IMG/VR virus record: IMGVR_UViG_3300046718_000830
Coordinates: 1 to 41,101 of that record
Direction: 5' to 3' (one strand)
DNA: 41,101 nt
Source of the DNA: a virus
Shown here: in pieces, positions 12,974 through 20,531 of the stretch
How positions within the stretch are numbered: position 1 is the first letter of the stretch
Layout: each line of letters opens with the position of its first letter
Made by a program: the position numbers and the translations under genes
The notes under the pieces: model-generated
Databases searched by the model: none
Seen by the model: only the letters and a program-made list of their open reading frames with translations
Told to the model about the DNA's origin: nothing

Positions 12974-13423
12974 GTGAAGACCATCCGCAAATATACTCCG
13001 CGCAAGCACCCGGTCGGCGAACGCGTCAACCATGCCCATCGCCGCGGCCGTCCGCCCAAGGTGCAGACGCCCGCAATCGCTTCAGCGTCGCAGCAAGGTG
13101 GCCGTGCGCAAGCACCCGGCTGGGGCAAGACCCATCCCGAGACCATCCGAATCATGGGCGTCATGGCCAAAATGCCCGAGCCGATCACCGCGCCAGCACT
13201 CGCCCAGGCGGCTGTAGTGTATTTGAAGAAAGCCAGCAATGTGCTCACGCAGCTCTACGGCAAGGGCAAGCTCGAACGGGTTTCGCATGGTCACTTCACC
13301 CGGACCAAACTTTTCGGCCTGGCTGCCACCAAACCGCCCGCCGGCGCCGGCGTCAGCCAGAAGGAAAGCGACTGGCAAAAACTCCGCGGTGAAATCTCCG
13401 TCCCGCGCGATCCAGAAGCCTGA
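12974..13423 (+). CDS. Winged-helix DNA-binding protein, start uncertain
   Basis: 149 residues if started at GTG 12974, where no Shine-Dalgarno sequence exists. An ATT at 12962 (ATTAA overlap with the previous stop, in the place of the usual ATGA) or a frameshift fusion are alternatives. A basic, AT-hook-like linker (HRRGRPPKVQ) is followed by a winged-helix-like part: HPETIRIMGVMAKMPEPITA, PALAQAAVVYLKKASNVLTQ, GKLERVSHGHFTRTK. A candidate middle or late transcription regulator. Confidence 0.6.
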   Translation: MKTIRKYTPRKHPVGERVNHAHRRGRPPKVQTPAIASASQQGGRAQAPGWGKTHPETIRIMGVMAKMPEPITAPALAQAAVVYLKKASNVLTQLYGKGKLERVSHGHFTRTKLFGLAATKPPAGAGVSQKESDWQKLRGEISVPRDPEA

Positions 13424-13426
13424 CCC

Positions 13427-14065
13427 ATGCTCTCGGAATTCCAAACGCCATTGCATTGGAGACTCTGGGGCGAAGTCTGCCGCAAAAATCACTGGCATGA
13501 TGTTGGCGGCCGCGTGGCGGACGAAGCGCAGCTCACGCGCAATACTTCCGATTATCACCGCACCGTCTGGGCCTTCGCCGAGATGCTTGCTCGCCAGGGC
13601 AATAGGCCGGTGGTCGCTGACCACCTTCGCAAAGGCGCTTATTGCGACATGCTCGCCCGGCCCAAGAGCCTCACGCAGTTCGACAACGCCGATCTCGACC
13701 GCGTGCTGGTGCTTTTCCGATTACTCATCGAGCCCGCGGACCTGACGGCCGGGAAGGATTACGCCGCCTACAAGGAATATGACCGCGTCAAAGCCGAGAT
13801 CGCCCGCTGCCGGCATCTCAAAGTTCCCTGCGCGCTCACGCTGCCGGACGATCCGGGCCAGCGCCGGCGCATGCTCAACTCCGTCAAGCATGCGCCGCTC
13901 GCCCTCGTCAATTATTTCCTGCGCCAGGAGACCGAGTATTTCCTGACCATGGACTATGAGTCATTGCCATTGGCGAAACTCCATAGCCTGGTCCGCACGT
14001 TGAAAAACCGCCGCGCCGAGTTCCACCGTCCCGTCCATCACGCCCATGTCGAGGAACCTTTTTGA
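13427..14065 (+). CDS. Hypothetical protein of the middle region
   Basis: 212 residues, ATG 4 bases after the previous stop. Mostly helical: HRTVWAFAEMLARQGNRPVV, FDNADLDRVLVLFRLLIEPA, then KEYDRVKAEIARCRHLKVPC. It ends LPLAKLHSLVRTLKNRRAEF. The place is that of Mu gemA/gp16-type genes, but no clear GemA match is seen. No catalytic motif and no membrane segment. Role unknown. Confidence 0.65.
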   Translation: MLSEFQTPLHWRLWGEVCRKNHWHDVGGRVADEAQLTRNTSDYHRTVWAFAEMLARQGNRPVVADHLRKGAYCDMLARPKSLTQFDNADLDRVLVLFRLLIEPADLTAGKDYAAYKEYDRVKAEIARCRHLKVPCALTLPDDPGQRRRMLNSVKHAPLALVNYFLRQETEYFLTMDYESLPLAKLHSLVRTLKNRRAEFHRPVHHAHVEEPF

Positions 14066-14086
14066 AATGAGGGCGCCACAACCATC

Positions 14087-14339
14087 AACGCAAAGTCGCA
14101 AAGCCGCAAAGACGCAGAGATGATCGGTGAAAAATTCATGGCAGCTTATATCCATCGAGGGATTTGGGAATGGGAAGTCACCTCAGGCCCAACGCGCGCA
14201 CTTGATGGCACCGGGAGAATATTCGTTTGGGCCAAGCCGATCAGATGCATGTCACGCGGAGCCACCTATCGCCGTCCGCCGGAATCCGTGCACTTTCTTG
14301 GTTCCCCTTCGCGTCTCTGCGCCTCTGCGCCTTTGCGTT
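14087..14339. mobile_element. Non-coding inverted-repeat element (8-bp unit)
   Basis: Two 33-bp arms, 14087-14119 and 14307-14339, match in inverted orientation at 27 of 33 positions. Each is made of 8-bp units of the form TTTGCGTC / GCAAAGAC. The ~187 bp between the arms has no convincing gene. Similar 'CTTTGCG' multi-unit repeats are widespread and dispersed in many bacterial genomes, including Verrucomicrobia and Planctomycetes. A MITE- or REP-like insertion between two middle genes is the best reading. The next gene starts 8 bases after its end. Confidence 0.7.
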
Positions 14340-14347
14340 AAAACAAA

Positions 14348-14698
14348 ATGAGCACCGCCCAACAGGAGCTGAACTTCTTCCAGATCGCCGAGGACGATCC
14401 GAACATCGCCTTCCTGGAGAATCTGCTCGCCGGGCGCGACTGGCTCACCGCCGGCCAGATCATCGAGGAAATATTCCAAGCCACGGAAGTGCGCTGGGGC
14501 GACCGAAAAATCCGCGCACTCGCGGCCGCGAGCAAGGGCCGCATCGCCGGCGGCCAGCGCGGCTACAAGCTCATCGGCGAAATGACCCGCGATGAATTCA
14601 ATCACTGGCGCAACTGGATGCTCAGCCAATCCGCTGAAATGGAAGCCCGCGTCGTCGCCGCCGACAAAATCTGGTTCGCCCGCCAACCCGCTGAATGA
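14348..14698 (+). CDS. Small winged-helix-like phage protein
   Basis: 116 residues. QQELNFFQIAEDDPNIAFLE is followed by a helix-turn-helix-like part (GRDWLTAGQIIEEIFQATEV, RWGDRKIRALAAASKGRIAG) and a long terminal helix. The ATG lies just past the inverted-repeat element, which may have displaced the original leader. It probably binds DNA, function unknown. Confidence 0.65.
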   Translation: MSTAQQELNFFQIAEDDPNIAFLENLLAGRDWLTAGQIIEEIFQATEVRWGDRKIRALAAASKGRIAGGQRGYKLIGEMTRDEFNHWRNWMLSQSAEMEARVVAADKIWFARQPAE

Positions 14699-14702
14699 AC
14701 AC

Positions 14703-14948
14703 ATGAGCAAGTTCACCCAACCCAAACCCGCGAACTGTCTCGGCGACGAGGACCCGATGCCGTTCGGCAAACACAAGGGCACACCGATGAGCTTCGTCCC
14801 GCCCGGTTACCTCGACTGGCTCGATGGCCAGGACTGGATCGCCAAATGGCCGAAGATCCACAACTACATCCTCTGGCGCCGCGCCGCGCTCGATGAGGAA
14901 ATGAAACGCGCCGAACGCGGTGCTTCCGCACGGGCACCTCGCCGATGA
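14703..14948 (+). CDS. DUF3820-like protein
   Basis: 81 residues from ATG 14703; a nearer ATG at 14695 hits a stop after three codons. EDPMPFGKHKGTPMSFVPPG, then YLDWLDGQDW, matches the DUF3820 signature ('MPFGKYKGxxxxxLPxxYLxWL'). Such small domains occur beside exonucleases and in phages; the biochemical role is unsettled. ATGA overlap with the next gene. Confidence 0.75.
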   Translation: MSKFTQPKPANCLGDEDPMPFGKHKGTPMSFVPPGYLDWLDGQDWIAKWPKIHNYILWRRAALDEEMKRAERGASARAPRR

Positions 14949-15247
14949 CCCGGAAGGCTTTCAATGATCCCGCCCAGACGCTTCTGTTCGCCGACGTGAC
15001 CGCGAACGGCCTTGGCGGCTTCACCATCACGCCCAGGAAGCCGGTCAACGAGATCACCTCGAAGCAGGCCGCGAAAATCCTAAGCGTCTCCCGCGCGAAC
15101 CTGAACTACATGCTCGATCAACCCCAGGCCCAGCGCATCCTCCGATGGCGCTGGCTCAGCGAAAAGAAGGGCAAGCGTGTCTTCGAGCTGGAATCCGTCA
15201 TCGCCTATCGCGACGCCACCAGGGACCCCGAGTTCGGCGGGGAATAA
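14945..15247 (+). CDS. Excisionase/MerR-type helix-turn-helix protein
   Basis: 100 residues, ATGA start. EITSKQAAKILSVSRANLNY is the usual 'TxxEAAxxLxVSRxTxxxxL' HTH_17 box (about residues 36-56). It is followed by a wing-like part with RWRWLSEKKGKRVFELESVI. It ends the early/middle run of coupled genes, and a promoter-like site follows. A transcription factor for the next block is a reasonable guess. Confidence 0.65.
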   Translation: MTRKAFNDPAQTLLFADVTANGLGGFTITPRKPVNEITSKQAAKILSVSRANLNYMLDQPQAQRILRWRWLSEKKGKRVFELESVIAYRDATRDPEFGGE

Positions 15248-15276
15248 CCCGGTGGAAAACTGTCGGCAATTTGTAA

Positions 15277-15304
15277 TTGAGCCGCGCTTCCCATGGGCTA
15301 AATT
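15277..15304 (+). promoter_or_regulatory. Possible promoter for the isolated membrane gene
   Basis: TTGAGC, a 16-base gap, then TAAATT, in the 65-base gap before the ATG at 15313. Transcription would begin about 15311, almost at the start codon. No Shine-Dalgarno sequence is visible. Chance matches are common, so this is only suggestive. Confidence 0.35.
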
Positions 15305-15312
15305 CGGACACC

Positions 15313-16017
15313 ATGAATCTCGATGCTTTTTTTCAAACGCTGACAGGTGGCGCGATGGTCTTCTTCACGACCTGGTATACATTGAGGCGCGAGAATCAGA
15401 AGGAGCGCATTGCAAGAATAGCCGATATGCGCCGCACCGTTTTCCTGGAGGCTGCCGCCGAAAATAATGAAGCGCTTACCGCGATTCTGCGGATGGCATC
15501 TATCAAGGTGACCGATGAGGAATTATTGGCCATGAGCAAAGGGCACTCCGCGGCTACCATGAAGCTACGGCTCGTCGGCGACGAGGAGACAATCGAGAAG
15601 AGCTATAAATTTGAGCAGGCCCATTTTGCGGCCGCTACCGAGCTCTGGCCAAAACGAATCAATCTTCAGCGGCTCAATGCAGAATGGGAGGCATTGAATA
15701 AGAACATGAACTTCCTAAACGCCAAAATTGCGAATGCACGCGAGACCGGTGATAATCCACCAATCGAGCAGAACCTGTGGATCGAGATGGTGAAGCACCA
15801 TTCAAGCCTTACGAAGCAAATCACGGACGAAGGCATCGCGCTTGCGGATCGGGCACATGCCCTCTGGTCCGAACTCGCCATCCTGGAAACCGCTCTCATT
15901 CTTCCGATGCGAAAGCAATTAGAACTTGGCGATCAGGAGGGCGCGCAACGGGTTTTGAATCGCGAGGAAGAATTGCAGAGAGAAAATCTGAAAAAGGCAA
16001 TGACGCTCAAGCGGTAA
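15313..16017 (+). CDS. Membrane-anchored helical protein, autonomous accessory gene
   Basis: 234 residues. One N-terminal membrane helix (AFFQTLTGGAMVFFTTWYTL, followed by RR) suggests N-out/C-in. About 200 residues of mainly helical, charged sequence follow, e.g. RLNAEWEALNKNMNFLNAKI. It has gaps on both sides and its own promoter-like site, and its sequence is more AT-rich than neighbouring genes. It looks like a 'moron' (defence, exclusion or toxin) rather than a virion gene. No family recognised. Confidence 0.7.
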   Translation: MNLDAFFQTLTGGAMVFFTTWYTLRRENQKERIARIADMRRTVFLEAAAENNEALTAILRMASIKVTDEELLAMSKGHSAATMKLRLVGDEETIEKSYKFEQAHFAAATELWPKRINLQRLNAEWEALNKNMNFLNAKIANARETGDNPPIEQNLWIEMVKHHSSLTKQITDEGIALADRAHALWSELAILETALILPMRKQLELGDQEGAQRVLNREEELQRENLKKAMTLKR

Positions 16018-16092
16018 CAATTCCCTCCATTCCATCCAAACCGTTCAAGGTGACATAGCCCCTTAGTCTTCTTCCTGCGCACTCTCGCTCGC

Positions 16093-16581
16093 ATGTCGAG
16101 TGAGCAGCGCAAATCAAAACTAAAATCCGAATTTGATTCTTTTGGCCGTGACGGCCATCGCTCCTACTTCCCGCGTCCTCACTCGACCGGTTGGTTCCTC
16201 GCGATCCTCACGGCCATTTTCCTTTTAACCCTTGCGGCCCATAACAGCAAGGCGCAAGTCATGCTCCCCGCAGCGCCTCCAGTCCCAGGCAATCTTCAAT
16301 CTTCAATCTTCAGGCCGGAGCTTAGCAGCGCCGCCATTGGCCCCGCGCAAGTAATCACCAACCAGATCGACTGGTTTTTCGTCACCAACCCGAGCCCTTC
16401 GCTTTCGTGGACCGCCTTCATCGAGGTTTCAACCAACATTGCACCGCCGTCGCAATGGGTCCGCATCGCCGCTGCACCTTACCCGCCGGACGGCGGCTGG
16501 CTGCATTCCGCATTCATTTCACGCCCCGGAACTTTCATCAGCACCCGCGCCGGTTACTACCTCAACAACCCCACAAAATAA
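16093..16581 (+). CDS. Membrane or secreted protein of the lysis-position cluster
   Basis: 162 residues. A long charged start is followed by a hydrophobic segment at about 32-50 (TGWFLAILTAIFLLTLAAHN) ending SKAQ, so either signal-anchored or cleaved after Ala. The rest is a Pro-rich exported domain (SWTAFIEVSTNIAPPSQWVR), a small beta-sandwich-like piece seen in verrucomicrobial secreted proteins. It sits where Mu carries lysis genes; a spanin or lysis role is possible but unproven. Confidence 0.65.
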   Translation: MSSEQRKSKLKSEFDSFGRDGHRSYFPRPHSTGWFLAILTAIFLLTLAAHNSKAQVMLPAAPPVPGNLQSSIFRPELSSAAIGPAQVITNQIDWFFVTNPSPSLSWTAFIEVSTNIAPPSQWVRIAAAPYPPDGGWLHSAFISRPGTFISTRAGYYLNNPTK

Positions 16582-16583
16582 AA

Positions 16584-17240
16584 ATGAAAAATTCAAAATT
16601 CCTGGTCGGATTCATTTTAGGTTCCTTCGCCGTGGCCGTCCTGCTCATCGCCGGCTGCGGCCTCATCAACCCGGATCGCCCGCCTTCCGCGACGGAGCAA
16701 CGCTATTTCACCATCACGACGAACGTCACTCCGGTCGCTTCCACCAATGTGCAGGCGCGCGTGACTATTTCCACCAACGCGAATGGAGTCGCGGTCGCCG
16801 CAGTCACCAACTTTGTCGAGGTCCCGGTCGTCGTTTTTAAAACGAATTACGTCATGGTGCCGAACGCGAATGCCGAAGCGACGGCTTCAAATATCGGCAC
16901 GCTTACCAATTATGCGCTGCCTGGCGTCGGCGGCGCAGTCACGCTCGGGCTGCTTGGATTGCTGAAACTCTGGGGCTCGCTCCGCAGCGGCCAGGCCGTG
17001 AGTAAAAACCTCGCGCAGATCGTCGAGACCGCGCGCAGCGTCATCTTCGCGCAACCGAACGGCGCGCAGCTCGCGCTGACGTTCGACAACTGGATGATGA
17101 AACACCAGAACGACGCGCAGCTCGCGAACGAGATTGCGAAGCTCGTGGACGCAACCGTGGACCCGAGCGGCGCTGACCAGACCGCGCAGAACCTTCTGCG
17201 CGACGCCGCCGCTCCACTCACGCCGGCTCCCAAATCCTGA
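16584..17240 (+). CDS. Predicted lipoprotein
   Basis: 218 residues. Signal FLVGFILGSFAVAVLLIAGC with lipobox LIAG-C (Cys near residue 25). A Thr/Val/Asn-rich exported part (TNVTPVASTNVQARVTISTN) leads to a second hydrophobic piece (GVGGAVTLGLLGLLKLW) and a helical end. A lipoprotein next to a membrane protein upstream of DUF2730 recalls a two-gene spanin pair, but it is longer than usual outer spanins (about 60-100 residues). Structural or envelope roles remain possible. Confidence 0.7.
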   Translation: MKNSKFLVGFILGSFAVAVLLIAGCGLINPDRPPSATEQRYFTITTNVTPVASTNVQARVTISTNANGVAVAAVTNFVEVPVVVFKTNYVMVPNANAEATASNIGTLTNYALPGVGGAVTLGLLGLLKLWGSLRSGQAVSKNLAQIVETARSVIFAQPNGAQLALTFDNWMMKHQNDAQLANEIAKLVDATVDPSGADQTAQNLLRDAAAPLTPAPKS

Positions 17241-17264
17241 TCAACCCCAACGAAAGGCAGCGTC

Positions 17265-17492
17265 ATGCACTACAAAAACGGCAGAGAAGCAAAAGTCGGC
17301 GACCAGGTCATTGGCCGCGATTGGAAGGGCCGGATCATTTCCGGAATCCTGATCGCCATCGAACCGGGCAGCACGTCTTGCAATGGCCAGGTCATTCCGG
17401 CGCAGCAATTGCAGAATGCTCCCACTTACACAATCGGCGAAATGCTCCACGCCGAGGATGCATTGGTCCCCGATCCGCCCAAGGCCGCCTAA
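17265..17492 (+). CDS. Small SH3-like hypothetical protein
   Basis: 75 residues. HYKNGREAKVGDQVIGRDWK, GRIISGILIAIEPGSTSCNG reads as a small beta-barrel resembling KOW or 'hypervariable junction' phage proteins of the 'xxNGxxAxxGDxV' type. GAAAGG lies upstream. Role unknown. Confidence 0.65.
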   Translation: MHYKNGREAKVGDQVIGRDWKGRIISGILIAIEPGSTSCNGQVIPAQQLQNAPTYTIGEMLHAEDALVPDPPKAA

Positions 17493-17502
17493 CATTTTTT
17501 TG

Positions 17503-17706
17503 GTGAGAGACACATTCCAAAAAAACGAAAAAGTCCTCGACCAGGCTCCGAAGGGGGAAGTCGAGGCCGGGGACGGCAGCTCGCGAGCTGAATCGCCGCG
17601 TGCAAACGCCCGTCCCCGCCGGCCGAGGCTGGCCTGCATAAGCGAGCCCAAGGATTGGATGCATCTAATGACTGGTGGCTACATGCGACGACGGCACTTC
17701 AACTGA
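17503..17706 (+). CDS. Doubtful small ORF over a structured region
   Basis: A 67-codon frame from GTG. The middle (RAESPRANARPRRPRL) is encoded by strong inverted repeats, so the frame may be a by-product. It ends 2 bases before the DUF2730 gene start. No family, no ribosome site. Confidence 0.25.
   Translation: MRDTFQKNEKVLDQAPKGEVEAGDGSSRAESPRANARPRRPRLACISEPKDWMHLMTGGYMRRRHFN
17535..17624 (+). ncRNA. Structured intergenic region, candidate RNA element or repeat
   Basis: Nested pairings: CCTCGAC / GTCGAGG at 17535-17566. GGGGACGG (17569-17576) pairs with CCGTCCCC (17610-17617) and encloses a perfect palindrome, CAGCTCGCGAGCTG (17577-17590). GGCC flanks both outer sides. The density of pairing is far above nearby sequence. 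It could be a regulatory RNA structure at the head of the late operon, a terminator-like element or a REP repeat. Confidence 0.45.
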
Positions 17707-17708
17707 TT

Positions 17709-18146
17709 ATGAACATCCTCCTCGCCCAACTGCCCGCGCCGACAAGCCATGAAGCCATCGGCTGGCTCGTGGTCGGCTTCGCCGCGCTCTGCGTCGCAGC
17801 CAAACAAATCTTTGGCTTGGTCAAAGATATTCGCGGCAAAGCTCCGCATCCGCCGAACGAGCAGCTCGGCCAATCGCATATGGATTTGACCCGGCGCGTC
17901 GTCCGCGTCGAGCAAAGCGTCGATGACCTGGCCAGGGCGCAGAAGGAGGACATCGAGAACCTGCGCGAGGAAGGCCGCGTCCGCGGCAACGATCTCTACG
18001 AGAAGATCGACAGCGTCCGCCAGGAATTGAAGGGCGACACCATCGCCCAGACGCGTCATATCGAGGACCGGATCGAGAACATGCCCGAACGCGTCATCGC
18101 CACCCTCAAAAACGCCGGCGCATTGGATCGCCACAAGGAACGTTGA
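17709..18146 (+). CDS. DUF2730-like (Mu gp25-type) membrane coiled-coil protein
   Basis: 145 residues from ATG. One membrane helix (EAIGWLVVGFAALCVAAKQI) and then a coiled coil (LTRRVVRVEQSVDDLARAQK, EDIENLREEGRV) ending in a helical tail. It lies just before the winged-helix and DUF3486 genes, the same order as Mu gp25-gp27. The family's role is unclear; it may tie packaging or lysis to the membrane. Confidence 0.75.
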   Translation: MNILLAQLPAPTSHEAIGWLVVGFAALCVAAKQIFGLVKDIRGKAPHPPNEQLGQSHMDLTRRVVRVEQSVDDLARAQKEDIENLREEGRVRGNDLYEKIDSVRQELKGDTIAQTRHIEDRIENMPERVIATLKNAGALDRHKER

Positions 18147-18147
18147 C

Positions 18148-18423
18148 ATGAATCTGGAACCCAAAATGCGCGAGCAGGTCAGGCTCTGCCTCCTGCGTTA
18201 TCTCGATGTGAGCTGGCCCGCGGCAATCCCCCGCATGCTGATCGTTCAATATCTTCGCGGCGACGGCTTCAACCTCGACGCGAGCGGCGTTGCGACGGAA
18301 CTCGGGCAACTGCGCGAGAAGGGCCTGGTCAAGCAGTCGGAGAACAAAATCGCCCGCGAAATGGACCTTTGGGAAATCACCGAGGACGGCCGGGCGCTTT
18401 ATGCCGATCTGGCGAACCGATGA
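18148..18423 (+). CDS. Winged-helix phage protein (VpaChn25_0724-type, Mu gp26 position)
   Basis: 91 residues with AAGGA upstream. Helices with MREQVRLCLLRYLDVSWPAA and ATELGQLREKGLVKQSENKI, ending in a wing (MDLWEITEDGRALYADL), make a compact ArsR-like winged helix. This small family sits between DUF2730 and DUF3486 in Mu-like phages, as here. A DNA-binding role near packaging is likely. Confidence 0.75.
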   Translation: MNLEPKMREQVRLCLLRYLDVSWPAAIPRMLIVQYLRGDGFNLDASGVATELGQLREKGLVKQSENKIAREMDLWEITEDGRALYADLANR

Positions 18424-18954
18424 ATGAATACACCCAAAAAGCCCAACGCGAATTCGCCATTGCAAATGCTGCCGGCGGAACGGCAGGCGCAAATCATCGA
18501 TTGGCTCAACACCCGCAGCATCGAGGAAACGCGCAAGCAGCTTGCGGCCGATGGCTTCCAAACCTCTGCTGGTGCCTTGTCGGAATTTCGCAACTGGTGG
18601 GAAGCGCGCCAGCTATGGAAGCAGGACAAGGAGCTTACCGACCAATTCAAGGAATGGCTGGAGGACTACGATCCGGCGCTTTCCAAGGAGAAGGTCAACG
18701 AAGCTGGCGACCTGATGTTTCTGAAGCTCGCCATCAAACGCCAGGACAACCTCGAATGGGTTCGCATCCGCAGGGAAGGAACACGCGACAGCATGGCCGC
18801 CACGGCGAGGCGTGCGATCAATCGGAAAGAAATCGGGAACTTCATCAAATGGTATTCGGACACGAAGGTCCGGGAAACCCTGGCGGGCGACGACTCGAAC
18901 GATGCCAAGACCGAAGCCCTCGGCCGTCACATTTTCAAGGAGGATTGGGATTGA
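18424..18954 (+). CDS. DUF3486 small terminase subunit (Mu gp27-like)
   Basis: 176 residues. MLPAERQAQIIDWLNTRSIE, then ETRKQLAADGF and SAGALSEFRNWWEAR, form the N-terminal DNA-binding part typical of DUF3486. A helical oligomer-forming domain follows. It recognises phage DNA and hands it to the large terminase during head-full packaging with host flanks. AAGGAGGA within its end serves as the ribosome site for the next gene. Confidence 0.82.
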   Translation: MNTPKKPNANSPLQMLPAERQAQIIDWLNTRSIEETRKQLAADGFQTSAGALSEFRNWWEARQLWKQDKELTDQFKEWLEDYDPALSKEKVNEAGDLMFLKLAIKRQDNLEWVRIRREGTRDSMAATARRAINRKEIGNFIKWYSDTKVRETLAGDDSNDAKTEALGRHIFKEDWD

Positions 18955-20531
18955 GCGCACTCGAAATGCGCCAGGGCCAGCGCCGGTTTTTCAAACTGGT
19001 CGAGGAGCACCGCATCTGTGCCGGCGTCATGCGCCGCCAATACGGCAAGACGACGGTCGTCTCCAAGATCGCGCTCAAGAAAATGATGAAGCGCAAGGAT
19101 CACACCATCATCTTCGGCAGCGCCAAGCTCAACCTCGCGCGTGAAATCGTTCGCAAGGAGGCCTTCGTGATCCAGGAAGGCATTCGCTCCTTCCAGGCCG
19201 AGCTGCAGGCCAACGGCAAACGGCTGCAGGTCGCCCAGGTGGATGTCGAAAAAGTTCCGGACAAGCTCGACGCCGATGCCTTCGCCGAACTTTTCGAGGC
19301 GCAACGCCTGGAATTTCGCTACTACCACACGGCCGGCAGTTATTCCCGGACCAAAGTCGTCGCGCTGCTGCCGGACACGGTCGGCGAAACCGGCGATCTG
19401 ATCTGCGACGAAATCGGCCGGGTTAAAAACTTTCGCGAAGTCTGGGAAGCCATCGAGCCGATCATTGTCAGCAACCGCACTTACCGCTGCATCCTGATCA
19501 CCACGCCGCCGCCCGATGACACGCATTTCTCCTTTGAATTTCTCGCGCCGCCGCCCGGCTCCATTTTTCCAGTGGACCCGGCTGGAAACGTTTATGAGAG
19601 CGAACTCGGAATCACGGTCCTGCGCGTGGACGCATTTGACGCTTTCGCTGACGGCGTCGAGGTTTACGATTCCGACAAGGGCGAGCCACTCACGCCCGCG
19701 GAGCATCGCCGGAGAGCGCACGACAAGGATGCCTGGGACCGCAATTATGGCTGCAAGTTTGTCATCGGCGGGACCGCGGCTTGCGACCTGGCGCTGATGG
19801 GAGTTGCCCAGGAACGCGGAGTCGGCAAATGCGAATGTTTCCAGATCGAGGACGACGCGGATTTTCTGGCCGGGCTCAATTGGCTCGCGAAAAATATTCA
19901 CCCGGCCAACCGCATTGGGCTCGGGCTGGATGTCGCCACGACGACGAACGAGACGAGCAATCCCTCCGCATTTTCCATTGCCGAACAGGAAGGCGCGGAA
20001 ATCCTGGTCCGCGCCATCTTCGCCTGGAAGACGCGCGATCCGGATGTGGCGATGGAACGCATCGAGGCGCTCATTCGCATTGCCTCGGCCCGGCCGGGCG
20101 GCCGGCCGCGCGGCCTGGCGATTGACGCGACCAACGAGAAATACTTCGCCGAGGCGGTTCGCAAAAAGTTTCGGAACATTCTCCCGGTCCATTTGATCGT
20201 CGCCAGCGAGAGCTTTGAAAAACCGGGCCTCGACAAGCCGACGAACTGGAAGGAATACCTCGGCAGCCAATACGTCGGCATCCTCGATGATAACCATCTC
20301 ACGCTGCCGCCTCAATCTTATGTGAAGATGGACCATCGCCTGGTCCGGAAGGATCGCGGGAAGTTTGTTTGCGAACCTTCGCCCGAAGGCTGGCACGGCG
20401 ACACTTTCGACGCGAGCAAACTGGCGGTCCATGAGTTGATCGGTAAGAGCGGCCCATTCACTTATACGCCGGTCATTATTCCCGGCCGCAATCCTTCACG
20501 CATCAACCGAAGACAGGGGCTCCTGGTATGA
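18951..20531 (+). CDS. Large terminase subunit (Mu gp28-like)
   Basis: 526 residues from TTG 18951, chosen because AAGGAGGA lies 5 bases upstream and the start overlaps the previous stop. ATPase motifs: a Walker-A-like MRRQYGKTT (residues 27-35) and Walker B LICDEIGR (D153, catalytic E154). A motif like the SAT coupling box is TTPPP. An RNase-H-like nuclease domain starts around IGLGLDVATTTNETSNPSAF. It cuts and pumps DNA into the prohead. Confidence 0.9.
   Translation: MSALEMRQGQRRFFKLVEEHRICAGVMRRQYGKTTVVSKIALKKMMKRKDHTIIFGSAKLNLAREIVRKEAFVIQEGIRSFQAELQANGKRLQVAQVDVEKVPDKLDADAFAELFEAQRLEFRYYHTAGSYSRTKVVALLPDTVGETGDLICDEIGRVKNFREVWEAIEPIIVSNRTYRCILITTPPPDDTHFSFEFLAPPPGSIFPVDPAGNVYESELGITVLRVDAFDAFADGVEVYDSDKGEPLTPAEHRRRAHDKDAWDRNYGCKFVIGGTAACDLALMGVAQERGVGKCECFQIEDDADFLAGLNWLAKNIHPANRIGLGLDVATTTNETSNPSAFSIAEQEGAEILVRAIFAWKTRDPDVAMERIEALIRIASARPGGRPRGLAIDATNEKYFAEAVRKKFRNILPVHLIVASESFEKPGLDKPTNWKEYLGSQYVGILDDNHLTLPPQSYVKMDHRLVRKDRGKFVCEPSPEGWHGDTFDASKLAVHELIGKSGPFTYTPVIIPGRNPSRINRRQGLLV

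Noticed and set aside
18927-20432. Long (501-residue) minus-strand ORF opposite the large terminase
   Set aside because: Shadow frame caused by high GC at third positions; the plus strand carries clear terminase motifs.
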